Shown here: one piece after another, positions 10,448 through 19,661 of the stretch
Layout: every line of letters begins with the position of its first letter
How positions within the stretch are numbered: the stretch's first letter is position 1
NCBI GenBank assembly: GCA_963664935.2
Contig: CAXXSE010000007.1
Span: 1,488,001 to 1,552,000 of the forward strand
Length of the DNA: 64,000 bases
Source of the DNA: G963664935 sp963664935
GTDB taxonomy: Bacteria; Pseudomonadota; Gammaproteobacteria; Methylococcales; G963664935
Direction: 5' to 3'
Position numbers and translations under genes: made by a program
The notes under the pieces: model-generated
What the model saw: only the letters and a program-made list of their open reading frames with translations
The model's database searches: none
What the model was told of the DNA's origin: nothing

Positions 10448-10905
10448 GTGTCGTTTTGGTTATTGAAATTCTGTGATCGCGGTAACTATTTATCATAACC
10501 CTTAGTGGTTTAGGTTGCGGTTACATATTTAATTTCTTCAGCTATAAATTCGTGTGCCAGATTTGTGTCAATTTAACTGTCTATATCCTTGTTTTTGTCA
10601 CATTTAACAACCATTATTGGACTAGCAAGCGCCGTAAATGACTAATATTAATGATATTAAAAAGTTATATTTGGGATTTGTAATCAGCAGGTCGTCAGTT
10701 CGAATCTGTCCACCAGCTCTAATAAATACATGAGGTTATAAGCGTTTATCGCAAAGTTTATTTATCGAAACCATAAATGTTGACGCTTTTGCACGATTTC
10801 GAAGTAAAAATAGACTTGGAAATAAATCTGATCTACTACGCTTCCACAGAAGAAGCCTAGCGAAATGAGATGATTTTTAAACTTTTCAGGGGGCGCGGAA
10901 TCGGT
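10448..10905. other. Intergenic, holds a tRNA-Thr 3' fragment
   Basis: A 458-base AT-rich spacer. The only recognisable content is the tRNA-like fragment at 10675-10720; the rest shows no gene or clear repeat. Confidence 0.5.
10675..10720 (+). other. 3' half of a tRNA-Thr(TGT)-like sequence, possible attachment-site scar
   Basis: The bases TTTGTAATCAGCAGGTCG look like an anticodon loop with TGT and its 3' stem, followed by GTTCGAATC, a T-loop, and an acceptor-like CCACCAGCTC. The 5' half of a tRNA is missing, so it is not a gene. Integrative elements often leave such 3' tRNA pieces at one end; the adjacent toxin-antitoxin pair and primase remnant fit that. Att-site role is inference. Confidence 0.5.
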
Positions 10906-11376
10906 TTATTGATTAATGCAATCCGTACTTATTTTCCATTTTTGATTTACTTCTTGTAATTCTATACGTCCATAATCTTCCCGGTCTTTTCCATTTAGCT
11001 TATCGACCATTTCAACATAACCAGCCCTCTTATTGAGATGTTGGAGGTAAATATGTCGTAAACAGAAATCCGACTCTTTTGGGATAGGTCCACGGCCACG
11101 TTCCCAGTATGCAATTGTCTGTGGATCTTTCCCAATGAGCTCTCCTAAACGTTTTTGAGACATATCCAATTCCGTCCTTAAAAACCGAATTTCACTAGCC
11201 ATTAAAATGTCTGTTTTATTCGTTAAGAATTGACCGATAAGACGATGCAAACCTTCAACATCTTTTATACTAATGCCTTTACCATAACGCGAATCAACAC
11301 AGGTAAAGCCGTTGCGTAAATAGACATTATCTAGTCCGCACTGAATATAATGATAGGGTTCTTGGTAATTTTTCAT
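10906..11376 (-). CDS. XRE/HigA-type antitoxin-like regulator
   Basis: A 156-residue protein with a central helix-turn-helix (about residues 62-95, FLRTELDMSQKRLGELIGKDPQTIAYWERG). The N-terminal YIQCGLDNVYLRNGF and GISIKDVEGLHRLIG blocks occur in a family of putative regulators encoded after DUF4258 proteins. It follows the DUF4258 gene with a 5-base gap, so the two are co-transcribed. Likely antitoxin and autorepressor; inference from family and pairing. Confidence 0.8.
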   Translation of the reverse strand: MKNYQEPYHYIQCGLDNVYLRNGFTCVDSRYGKGISIKDVEGLHRLIGQFLTNKTDILMASEIRFLRTELDMSQKRLGELIGKDPQTIAYWERGRGPIPKESDFCLRHIYLQHLNKRAGYVEMVDKLNGKDREDYGRIELQEVNQKWKISTDCINQ

Positions 11377-11381
11377 CGTCT

Positions 11382-11717
11382 CTACTCATCGTGGTCAACA
11401 TTGACAACGAATAAACATTTTTCTTTACTCTCCTGATCGCCAAATTCACAGTTGATTAGAGCTACGGTTAAATACAACATTCGGCCAGCACCAATTCGCT
11501 TGAACGTACACTCAAAATCCCCGTTATCATTTTTAATCGGAAACCCTGTCATTTTCCCCTCCTGTACGCAACGGTAGATTTGAATATCATTTAAACACGC
11601 AGCCATCGAGCCTTGTGTAGGAATAGCCGGAAGGATGATCTTACTTTTATTATTTACGAGGCCCTGTATTTCTCGTTGCGCGGCTTTTGGGGATAGTCTG
11701 AAAGGAACAACATTCAT
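11382..11717 (-). CDS. DUF4258-family putative toxin
   Basis: A 111-residue protein with the family start VVPFRLSPKAAQREIQ, then a compact RNase-like fold pattern (GFPIKNDNGDFECTFKRIGAG, then hydrophobic strands). DUF4258 proteins are often the toxin of small two-gene modules with an XRE partner, as here. The usual HARERMxER segment is replaced by PAIPTQGSMAACLND, so it may be inactive or a divergent member. Confidence 0.7.
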   Translation of the reverse strand: MNVVPFRLSPKAAQREIQGLVNNKSKIILPAIPTQGSMAACLNDIQIYRCVQEGKMTGFPIKNDNGDFECTFKRIGAGRMLYLTVALINCEFGDQESKEKCLFVVNVDHDE

Positions 11718-11942
11718 ATGGTGTATAGATCACCCATGCTTCTAACCTATAAAAATTATAGGTTATTAGTTGCTAAGTTACCAGTTTTTTTCGCTAACCC
11801 TTTCTTTTCGAGATGTTCCTTCCGTATAGCATGCGCAATTTGTTTATTAATTAAGGATTAAATCAAGTGTGTTTTGATAGGCACAAAAAAAATCCCCCCA
11901 GAAATAATCCAGGCAGGGCTTAATGTTCGGCCAACTGCGATT

Positions 11943-12230
11943 TCAAATCGCAGTTGGATTAATATATTCGGCCTCTTTCAGCATATCAATACAGCAAGCC
12001 AAAGGACGGTATCCAATCGCAATATTGCTGGTTACTTTTTCTTGATAATCGAATTCCGAAATAATCAATCCCACAAGAATTTCAGACGGAGAACAACCAC
12101 CGAAACAATGAATCAAGATACGCCCGTCAGTGGTTATCTTTATGGATAGCGACGGTGATTTGTCATCGTGTCCAGATTCGGAACAACGCGCCAACCAACG
12201 TACGGTTCTTCGAGAACCCCATGTCCGTCC
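11943..12230 (-). pseudogene. CHC2 zinc-finger primase fragment (phage/plasmid type)
   Basis: The frame reads RWLARCSESGHDDKSPSLSI then DGRILIHCFGGCSPSEIL, matching the CHC2 zinc-binding N-terminus of mobile-element primases. The second ligand is shifted by extra residues (RCSESGHDD where relatives have RCPAHDD). No ATG is near: TTG at 12192-12194 is the only obvious start. The protein stops after about 83 residues, before the TOPRIM part, so it is a remnant of an integrated element. Confidence 0.6.
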
Positions 12231-12743
12231 ATTACTCCAACTCGAATCTGATTAAGATAGGGCTTTGGTTTGGCACAGGTGGTTAAACAGGTGCCGTCCT
12301 TGACTACTTGTCCGATGAAAAAAATCTGAACATCTGGAATCTGCTCCAAAGCTGACATTCAGAAAATTAGGTCGATTGGCCGGATTAGGCCAATTGCGGC
12401 CACTTAGAAAACCATCTATTCGCGGGTACTAATTGATGATTAAATGAAAATCAGGCTTTGTAAGATCTCCGAAAACCCATTAAGCCGGATTAGTTTTTGA
12501 GTGTTAGGAGATTGGTTCCAAGTGACATTTTTAATAGATTAAAACGATTGAATTCCGTCCTATTTTTTGTGGGGTTTGTCTCCTGAAAATGACAGTTTTT
12601 GGGATAAACCGAAAGGTCTGCGACGACTAAAAGCCATTGTTGTGTCAATGGGATCAAAGATTCTGACGGTTCCGATCAAGGGCTACCAAGACCGCCCGGC
12701 AGATTGGGAAGGAAAAAGTTTAGCAGACGAATCATGCCAACGA
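12231..12743. other. Non-coding or degenerate stretch
   Basis: More than 500 bases with short open frames in both directions, none recognised. It probably holds further decay of the element that carried the primase. Confidence 0.4.
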
Positions 12744-13496
12744 TTACACCTTACTTTGTGTTGGAAACAACATTTGTTTAACCGAAATATTTTCGTCGAT
12801 CCAATCGGCGATAGCATCTACGTTGTTGAAGGGTACTGCCCCTCTACGAATCGTCTCCACGTCTGGTAGGAAACCATGGATTTCAACATCCGGGAATAGT
12901 GTCCTTACAGCTGGTTCAACATACGAAGACAATTCATACATTAACGGGCGGGTAACTTTATTAAACAGTACGCCTACCTTCGCTATCCCATTTGCCCTTA
13001 AAAACGTGAGGCAAAGCGCGATACTGTCAATCGCTGCGCCAATTCCAGATTGAGCAACCAGGAGGACCACGCAATTTCTGAGAGCATTGGCCAGGGTTGC
13101 ATTCGATAGTCCTACGGTAGTCCCAACGGCTGGGTGCCCTACACCATCTACGAAAAGAAATTGCTTATCGACCGCGATTGAGTAAATTGCAACCAGAATT
13201 TCGTCGAGCAGAATGTCCCGCCCTGGCGTCTGGCCATCAAGAAATTCACGTGTGAAGCCTTTTGAAAAAATGACCGGTCCGATTGCCTGGCAGGCAATGC
13301 CATGTTTTTCACAGAATAAGGTGACCGGCTGTTTTTCAACACACTGAGTCATTGGTTTGATATAGGCCAGTTTTTCCGCTGGAACACCTTGTTTGAGGAG
13401 CCAGGCCAGCAAACCGAGACATAGACTGCTTTTACCAACTCCGGAGCCTGTTCCAAGGACATGGATGATTGTTGTACACATAACCCGATCAACCAA
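12744..13496 (-). CDS. BioD/CobB-like P-loop ATPase (AAA_26 type)
   Basis: About 245-250 residues with Walker A GTGSGVGKSSL close to the N-terminus, a second conserved YIKPMTQ, then VDGVGHPAVG (Walker B-like) and NKVTRPLM as a nucleotide-base motif. This architecture is shared by dethiobiotin synthetase, cobyrinate amidase N-domains and relatives. The specific substrate is not identified. The start could be 13496 or the ATG at 13481 (MCTTIIHVLG), which fits the fold better. It lies 144 bases after hypX on the same strand and may be in the same transcript. Confidence 0.75.
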   Translation of the reverse strand: MVDRVMCTTIIHVLGTGSGVGKSSLCLGLLAWLLKQGVPAEKLAYIKPMTQCVEKQPVTLFCEKHGIACQAIGPVIFSKGFTREFLDGQTPGRDILLDEILVAIYSIAVDKQFLFVDGVGHPAVGTTVGLSNATLANALRNCVVLLVAQSGIGAAIDSIALCLTFLRANGIAKVGVLFNKVTRPLMYELSSYVEPAVRTLFPDVEIHGFLPDVETIRRGAVPFNNVDAIADWIDENISVKQMLFPTQSKV

Positions 13497-13640
13497 AAAC
13501 TAGCTATGTTTGATCACCAGCAACATTTGTTCTCAACTGAAGATAAGTGTTATGGGACAGACCTTCGCGTGAATGATACCCATTCCATCTTCGAATTATT
13601 TCAATACAAACTGTTAGGAATGATGCTCGAGACGCATCAA

Positions 13641-15380
13641 TTAGGCGCGTTGTAAAAATAACCTAAGCCGCGCCATGGGCTTTCGATGAATCGCAATATT
13701 GTCCGGTGTATCAATACCGGGGGACATTTTAAAGACAAACCCTCTTCGTGCTTGATGGTAATCGTCACTGCCATAGAAGTTGGAATACATTTGGGTTAAT
13801 TCGTATTTTCTGTGGGCGGCTAACGGTTTTTCCATTTCAGCAGACCGTCGCCTTTTTGCCTTCTCCGACAAGCAATCTTGCAATATTTTATTATCCGATA
13901 TCCAAAGGTTAGCCAATTGCCTTACCTGAGCATAAAAAATGTCATGGTTTTTATCTAAAACATTATCAACGAACCCTATGTGCCCTGCTTTTCGAGCGCT
14001 TATCGGTAGACACTGCGCGGTTAGTGCGTTAGCCATCTCCCGGCCGACCCGTTTAGGTAACGAATAAGTCCAATATTCAGATCCGTAAAGTCCACCCATA
14101 TTTTTGTAATGAGGATTAAAGACAACCCCTTCGCGGGCAAAAATCATATCCGAAGCCAACGCCATCATCGCTCCGCCCGCACCTGCATTACCGGCAACCG
14201 CTGAAATGGTTAATTTATCCGGCGTGGTGATGATTTGATAAATTAAATCATCGATGGCATTGATATTAAGCCAGGATTCATGGGCTGGATTCTCGGCGTG
14301 TTCGATGTGATTAAGATGAATACCATTGGACCAGGATTCTTCTCCGCCCATAAGCACAATGACTTTTACCGGCAGTTTTGCGACGTGCCGGTAGACGGTT
14401 AATAAGAGCTGGCATTGCTCGGTGCACATGCCACCATTATGAAGATGTGAATGGATGTAGGCGACGTCACCTTCCTGTTCATACCAGACTTCCTTACAAG
14501 GGAGTTGCCGTCCTTGTTTCGTATAATCGATATCAATGGTTTTGATATCCTTTGGCAAACAATCCTGCAACACCAAGGTGGCGGGTAACTTGATTGCCTT
14601 TTTACCTTGCGCTTTCAGTTGACCTATCCAGAGGGCTCCGTCGATCGTAGCCCGGCAGATGGCATAGTTTGAGGTGGCGATAATGTCACCCGGTTTACCC
14701 GATAACTGATCGGCTTTGTGCGCATTGTATAAATAGACCGACCGGCCGCTGATGTCATCAAGCACACCGGGACTTCCATCGGCTGCATGAATTCGTCTGA
14801 GAATTTCGTCGCTGGTTTGCTGTTGCCAATTAATCGTCCGGTCTTTCTGCTTCATAAAGGTCCGCAGTTTGCCTTTGACATCAGCTTTACTGTAATCCAA
14901 CGGCTCTGGTTGGAAATCCAGGGTATCTATATAGGTTAAAACTTCCCATAAGCAGTCGATTGCTGCTTGAGTGACCTCCCGATTAAAAAGACTACTTTTT
15001 GTTGTGGTGCGCATAGGAAAGGTTTTAGACGCCCAAATATTTCCTGCATCCATTTCTTCACGCGCTTCCAATAGAGTTACACCCCATACTGACTCGCCAT
15101 TCTGGATAGCCCAGTCTAACGATGACGGACCTCGATCACCTTTAATTCCTGGGTGAATAATGAGACAGGTATATTTCTCATACAGTTCTTTAGGAATGCG
15201 CTGGGTCAGAAAGGGACAAAAAATCAAATCCGGCTTGAATAATGCCACACCCTTTAACAAGTGAGGGATATCACCTTGATGTAATTCGACGGAGACCAGA
15301 TAACCGGCGTCTTTCAATTCAGTGAAAAAACGTTGCGTTAATCCGGAAAATGCTGATGAGATTAATAACACACGCATCAC
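13641..15380 (-). CDS. hypX: HypX/HoxX, CO-forming maturase for [NiFe]-hydrogenase
   Basis: A 579-residue two-domain protein. The N-terminal half is formyltransferase-like (HPGIKGDRGPSSLDWAIQNG near residues 77-94). The C-terminal half is enoyl-CoA hydratase-like (AGNAGAGGAMMALASDMIF near residues 395-415). In studied homologues the first half moves a formyl group from formyl-THF to CoA and the second releases CO, which becomes the active-site CO ligand of [NiFe]-hydrogenases under aerobic conditions. No hydrogenase genes are in the window. Upstream, nirK and a cytochrome c gene once preceded it directly; an IS4-like element now separates them (hypX starts 26 bases after the reconstructed cytochrome stop). 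Confidence 0.9.
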   Translation of the reverse strand: MMRVLLISSAFSGLTQRFFTELKDAGYLVSVELHQGDIPHLLKGVALFKPDLIFCPFLTQRIPKELYEKYTCLIIHPGIKGDRGPSSLDWAIQNGESVWGVTLLEAREEMDAGNIWASKTFPMRTTTKSSLFNREVTQAAIDCLWEVLTYIDTLDFQPEPLDYSKADVKGKLRTFMKQKDRTINWQQQTSDEILRRIHAADGSPGVLDDISGRSVYLYNAHKADQLSGKPGDIIATSNYAICRATIDGALWIGQLKAQGKKAIKLPATLVLQDCLPKDIKTIDIDYTKQGRQLPCKEVWYEQEGDVAYIHSHLHNGGMCTEQCQLLLTVYRHVAKLPVKVIVLMGGEESWSNGIHLNHIEHAENPAHESWLNINAIDDLIYQIITTPDKLTISAVAGNAGAGGAMMALASDMIFAREGVVFNPHYKNMGGLYGSEYWTYSLPKRVGREMANALTAQCLPISARKAGHIGFVDNVLDKNHDIFYAQVRQLANLWISDNKILQDCLSEKAKRRRSAEMEKPLAAHRKYELTQMYSNFYGSDDYHQARRGFVFKMSPGIDTPDNIAIHRKPMARLRLFLQRA

Positions 15381-15521
15381 GATCTCTTAAACCGTAAATA
15401 TCACTTTATTGGATGTACCGAACGTCATTCGAATCGATTTCGTTGATTATCATGCCATCGGGTTTCTTGCTAGAACCTAGGTAAACCGCTAACCACTTGA
15501 TCTCCTCATCGCTCAGGTTAA

Positions 15522-17319
15522 CTCGTCAGTCACGAGTTCTATCCGATTTGACGTAACTATTCAGGCCCTGAATTCATTTTTTCGCTGTGTCACCTCGACC
15601 AACGGAAGAAAGTCTTATCACCCATTGATAGCTCTGCGCTTTAAGATTGCCCGCTGGTGTTCATAAAAGATGAGTAGTGTAGAAAATAGAAATCGATAAT
15701 TACGACTAGACATTTGCTAAAAAAACACGGATCCTTCTTTTCTTTGTAGAAGTACAGATGGAAGGAGGAGACCCCGTGCAACAGTATATTTCTCAGAGTT
15801 TAGAAAGCTTTCAAAGCGTTTTTTCCAGATCGAGTACTTGGTTGTTGTTATGCGCCATTGTGATTGGATTTATGGGGGCAGGAGAAATGATCGGCGTGAC
15901 GTCGTTGTGTCGTTTCTGGCTATTAGATGAACTTGGTTATTACCGCTTGCTCCGTTTTTTTAGATCCAAAGCGTATGTCTATGGGGCGTTGCTCGATGCT
16001 TGGCAAGATTTTGTGAATCGCCAAGGAAAATCCGTTGAAGTAGCTGGACGAGCAATACTTCTGGGTGACCATACCGCGGTGATCAAAGATGGACGCAAGA
16101 TGCCCGGCGTGGTATCGATGCACGAGTCATCGGAGACGCAAACGAAACCCGGCTATTTTCGGGCCCAATGTTGGGGCAGCATTGGCATCTTGATCGGGTC
16201 GTTATCCGCTTGTTTTTGTTGTCCTTTGCAGCTTCAAATTCATCAGGGATGGGCTCATTTAGGGTTAAACGACGAGCGCGATAATCCATGTCGGATCAAG
16301 CTCACCGACCGCTTGGTGGCCATGGCGATTCATTTTGCGGTGACGAATCACTGTCTGTGTTATTTGGTGTTGGATGCCTTTTTTTCAACCGGGGGCGTAT
16401 TTCGAGCTTGCCACTATTATTCAATCCAGCATCAGGCGCGGTGGGTTGAGGTGCTGGTCAAAGCCAAGAATAGCTATGTGGGTTATTTCCCCGCGCCACC
16501 GAAACCCGCCTCTCGACCCGGACCTCAGCCGCTCTATGCGAGAAAGTGTGTTTAAGAGAATGCTTCGACCACCTTCATTTGTTTGAGACGGTGACCTGTC
16601 AAGTCTACGGTAAAACCGAATCCATCCGGGTTATGACGCTTACACTGTTATGGCGGCCCATCGCTGATCAGGTGTTATTTATTCTCGCCGTCACCTCAAA
16701 AGGCCCAATGGTTCTAATGAGTTCCGATTTAACGCTGTCAGCCATTGATGCCGTTGAACTGTATTGTGCTAGAACCCGCATTGAAATCATGTTCGCGATG
16801 TTAAAGCATGTGATCGGCGCCTTTAAATTTCGTTTTTGGACTAAAAAATTGCCAAAACATTCTAGACGCCCCTTTTCCAATCGTCTTCTCAAAGCCCCAC
16901 AGCCCCAGGATATTCATACCGTTCAAGCGTGCTGGCGAGCCTATGAAATCTTCGTGCTCTGTGCCTCCATTGCCTTGGGGTTAATGCAATTGATTGCGCT
17001 CCAGTATCAAGATACGATTTGGTCTGAGCACTCGCTTTATCTTCGCACTCAATCGCGTGATTTGCCATCGGAGAAAACCGTCAAGCAAATTTTAGCGCCA
17101 TTGTTCCTCAAACAATTCTTTCGACTTGAGGAAAATGGCATGATTCAACAGATCCGTGCCCGCTTGATGGCTGTTTCCGATGAAATAGATGACGATTAAA
17201 CTGAATGAGGCGTTCTATGCTCTAATTCTCTGCGATCTTCAAAATTTTTCATCAAACATACTACGATGGAGAGGGTAGTTTTGCCCCGCTTTTCTCGCTG
17301 TTAACTCACGACTGCCGAG
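15522..17319 (+). mobile_element. IS4-like element, copy 1 (in the cytochrome c gene)
   Basis: About 1.8 kb, nearly identical to 35504-37302. Ends: CTCGTCAGTCACGAGTT on the left and, inward on the other strand, CTCGGCAGTCGTGAGTT on the right (3 mismatches in 17). It is flanked by a perfect 7-bp duplication AGGTTAA at 15515-15521 and 17320-17326. Its transposase has a one-base deletion, so this copy cannot make full transposase. Confidence 0.95.
15776..17199 (+). pseudogene. Transposase of IS4-like element copy 1, frameshifted
   Basis: DDE transposase with GDHTAVIKDG (first Asp), VLDAFFSTGG (second Asp) and YCARTRIEIMFAMLK, an exact Y-(2)-R-(3)-E-(6)-K signature of the IS4 superfamily. Compared with the intact copy at 35.7 kb, one G is missing near 16539 (CTATGCG for CTATGGCG), which splits the gene into frames ending at 16555 and starting at about 16546. 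The start is best placed at GTG 15776: the ribosome site AAGGAGG at 15762-15768 lies inside the longer frame that begins at ATG 15758. Confidence 0.92.
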
Positions 17320-17825
17320 AGGTTAATGGCCATTGCCTGCATCACTGAGCTTTGGCGCACGCCGTTTTTAAAATTGACTAGCTGCTGCTCCAGGTAGGCG
17401 GGCTTTTGACCAAGCAGTCTCGGAAAAGGTGCAATCCCTTCACCATTGGCGCCGTGGCACGCAGAACAGGGCGAATACATCAATTCACCGTCTACACTAA
17501 GCTTATTCAGCGGATTTTCAGGTTTTAAATTAGCATAATAGGCCACTAAACTTTCGGCTTCATCACTGCCCAGTTTGAAGCTATCCGAGCTTAAAATCGG
17601 ATGGCTCCGGGTATCTTTAAGGAATAAATTGATTTGCTTGATCAAATACGGGCTGTTTTGGCCTGCTAAATTGGGTCCCTGGAGTTCCTGATTATTTCCG
17701 TCGGCACCATGGCAATTGGTACATACGACAAACTTTGGTTGTACTGTGGTGCTTTCGCCCGCCCACAGAGGACTCGCCCATTCCCATAAGATTAAAGCGA
17801 CCGTCAAAGCAAGCAAATTGTTCAT
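17301..17825 (-). CDS. Di-heme cytochrome c (c4-like), C-terminus replaced by IS sequence
   Basis: Exported electron carrier with a signal peptide (residues 1-23, ending PLWAG) and two heme sites, CTNCH (35-39) and CSACH (120-124), plus VMQAMAINL that supplies a Met ligand. It likely passes electrons to the NirK encoded just upstream. The start at 17825 follows AAGGAGG, so the in-frame ATG at 17849 is rejected. The last residues SAVVS and the stop come from the right end of the IS4-like element. Rejoining 17320 to 15521 restores LSDEEIKWLAVYLGSSKK and a stop at 15406-15408: about 34 native residues are lost. Heme binding may survive, but the final helix is gone. Confidence 0.9.
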   Translation of the reverse strand: MNNLLALTVALILWEWASPLWAGESTTVQPKFVVCTNCHGADGNNQELQGPNLAGQNSPYLIKQINLFLKDTRSHPILSSDSFKLGSDEAESLVAYYANLKPENPLNKLSVDGELMYSPCSACHGANGEGIAPFPRLLGQKPAYLEQQLVNFKNGVRQSSVMQAMAINLSAVVS

Positions 17826-17850
17826 CGTTAATCCTCCTTGGCGCTGCATT

Positions 17851-18957
17851 TTAATGACCCATTCGATGGGGTTTCCTGACTTGCACCATTAAATTATCGT
17901 TCCATTGCCCTTCGACTTTGATATGTGCGGCCGCTCCCAACAGCACCGCTTCGATCAAATTATGGTTAAGGTAAACATAGGTGCCAGGTTGCTGAAATTC
18001 ATACAGCATTGCTCCCGCAGACCCGCCACGGATGAACCAGGTTTCAAGATTAGATTGCGGGGTATCAGCAAACGATCCAGTGGACCATACTAAATCACCA
18101 TGGCCCCCGATCAGATGGGGCCGAGAATCCCGATTGGCCTGGGAGTGGATGAAGAGTACTTTGTCACCCACGCGAGCCTGTAAACTATTTGCTTTGGTCA
18201 ACGCACCGACTGCACCGTTGAATACGACATGGGTCGGCTGCAAGGTTTTCATCACCGCCAGCGTATCTTCCATTGCCTCGGGTAGCGAGGCGTATCGTTT
18301 GTAAGCACCGTTTCCATCCTGAGGCACATAAAAATCCTGTTCTCCGACGTAATACGCTCGGTCGTAGCGCACCGGGCTTCCTAACTTATCTTTTAACCCG
18401 TCGCGGGGTAATACCATAATGGCCCCATTCATACCCGAAACAACGTGGTAAGGAATCATCAGTCCACCAGGTGCGCAATTATAGACAAATACACCCGGTT
18501 TAGTCGCCTTAAACCGGATCACAACCGATTGGCCCGGTTTGACCTTGGTTAAACCACCGCCACCCAATGCACCGGTTGCGGCATGTAGATCAATACTGTG
18601 TACCATGGTGTTGGTGTTGGTTTTGGGGTTCGCCAAGGTTAATTCCAGATAATCATTTTGGTGTACTACGATGATGGGTCCAGGAATGGAGCCATTGAAT
18701 GTTGCGGCCTGAATCTTGGCGCCGTTGCCGATGTTGATTTCTTTTTCTTCCACCGTCAAACGGACTTGGATGATTTTAGGAGCGCCCAGTGCGACTTGTT
18801 CGTGTACTGGCAAGAAGGGCGGCGCTACCAATTTCAGTATGATCCGTTCAAGCTTGCTGATTCGGTTGGCCTCCGCGTTGTGCTGTACAGAAGTTGCGCA
18901 ACCTGCGAGAAAAATGGCAACGATACCTACGAAATTCTTGATGCTGCTCACCGTCAA
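17851..18957 (-). CDS. nirK: Copper nitrite reductase NirK, lipoprotein, with a changed type 2 copper ligand
   Basis: Reduces nitrite to nitric oxide in the periplasm; 368 residues, two cupredoxin domains. The N-terminus is a lipoprotein signal (LAGC, Cys20). Type 1 copper ligands are present: H120, C161, H171, M176. For type 2 copper, H125 and H332 are present, as are the catalytic D123 and H281 (RPHLIGGHGD). The residue before C161, His in studied enzymes, is Asn160 here: the codon is AAT (VYNCAPGG). One T to A... more precisely CAT to AAT would give this. The stop is 24 bases before the cytochrome c start, so the two form an operon. Activity of this form is uncertain. Confidence 0.95.
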   Translation of the reverse strand: MTVSSIKNFVGIVAIFLAGCATSVQHNAEANRISKLERIILKLVAPPFLPVHEQVALGAPKIIQVRLTVEEKEINIGNGAKIQAATFNGSIPGPIIVVHQNDYLELTLANPKTNTNTMVHSIDLHAATGALGGGGLTKVKPGQSVVIRFKATKPGVFVYNCAPGGLMIPYHVVSGMNGAIMVLPRDGLKDKLGSPVRYDRAYYVGEQDFYVPQDGNGAYKRYASLPEAMEDTLAVMKTLQPTHVVFNGAVGALTKANSLQARVGDKVLFIHSQANRDSRPHLIGGHGDLVWSTGSFADTPQSNLETWFIRGGSAGAMLYEFQQPGTYVYLNHNLIEAVLLGAAAHIKVEGQWNDNLMVQVRKPHRMGH

Positions 18958-19274
18958 TCACCCCTTAATAATTGATCATCTGCGTCGATACAACATAACG
19001 ACTCACAGAGATGTTACGGCCAATATGTGCTGACATTTATGATCCCCGAAAGACGATGCGGTTAATGACTTATTAAAATCCGTCGATGACCGTTGCCAAC
19101 CGAATAATGACCACCGCAAGCCCTCTTTAGTAGTGGACAGCGTATCAAATTATCTTTTGCATAAATAGTTTTATTTTCAGTTAGTTATTAAAAGTTTTTG
19201 TGGATTAGTAAGGATAACTATTACTAGTATTAATCAACTAAAGATAACTAAAGATGGTAATAAAGCCCTTCCTA
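18958..19274. other. Intergenic upstream of nirK
   Basis: A 317-base AT-rich region that must hold the nirK promoter. I could not find a convincing FNR/NNR-type palindrome. Near 19225-19260 there is a short repeat-like run (ATAACTAAAG twice). Confidence 0.45.
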
Positions 19275-19501
19275 AGTCTATTCCAATCTATAAATGGCCC
19301 TGAAATTGGGAACAGATCATGAATAACCTTTTAACTGGAGCGGAAGAGGTGTCAAGGAGGAGTTTGTAGCGTAGCGGAGGAATCTCCTTGACACTTCTGA
19401 AGCGTAAGTTAACCTCAATTTATGATCTGTTCTCGGTTTCAGGGCCATTTCACGTTAGAAATTACCCCCCTCTTCAGGGCCATTTCATATTGGACAAGAC
19501 T
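19275..19501. mobile_element. 227-bp palindromic miniature element, family B copy 1
   Basis: The left end (AGTCTATTCCAATC...AAATGGCCCTGAA) equals the reverse complement of the right end of the IS at 30008-31423; the right end (CAGGGCCATTTCATATTGG...AGACT) equals that of its left end, over about 65 bases. The interior is a long imperfect hairpin built on GAACAGATCAT...ATGATCTGTTC with TGTCAAGGAG...CTCCTTGACA at its tip. It has no gene. Same length as the copy at 63298-63524. It is a non-autonomous derivative of that IS. Confidence 0.9.
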
Positions 19502-19661
19502 AAGACTTCCTATAAGATGTATAATTGGTTAAGCTACGGAATCCGTGGAATTGCCTTTCAATCGTGTAGAGCAAACCCCTGAACCGGTCTTATCGGCCAC
19601 CGCGTATCACACGTCCGCTGATAACAAGCCGTTATGAAACTTTAAGATTACAGTTAGCTGC

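Noticed and set aside
10906..12358. Prophage
   Set aside because: Only a primase-like fragment and a toxin-antitoxin pair are seen; no capsid, tail, portal or integrase gene.
12567..12869. 100-residue plus-strand open frame
   Set aside because: Its second half overlaps the BioD/CobB-like gene on the other strand and it has no family features. The first half might be remnant coding DNA but cannot be supported.
15758..15775. ATG at 15758 (and 35740) as transposase start
   Set aside because: The ribosome site AAGGAGG lies inside this extension, 7 bases before a GTG that gives a normal N-terminus.
18958..19274. FNR/NNR-type operator upstream of nirK
   Set aside because: TTGAT occurs at 18971 but the matching ATCAA half at the right spacing does not.
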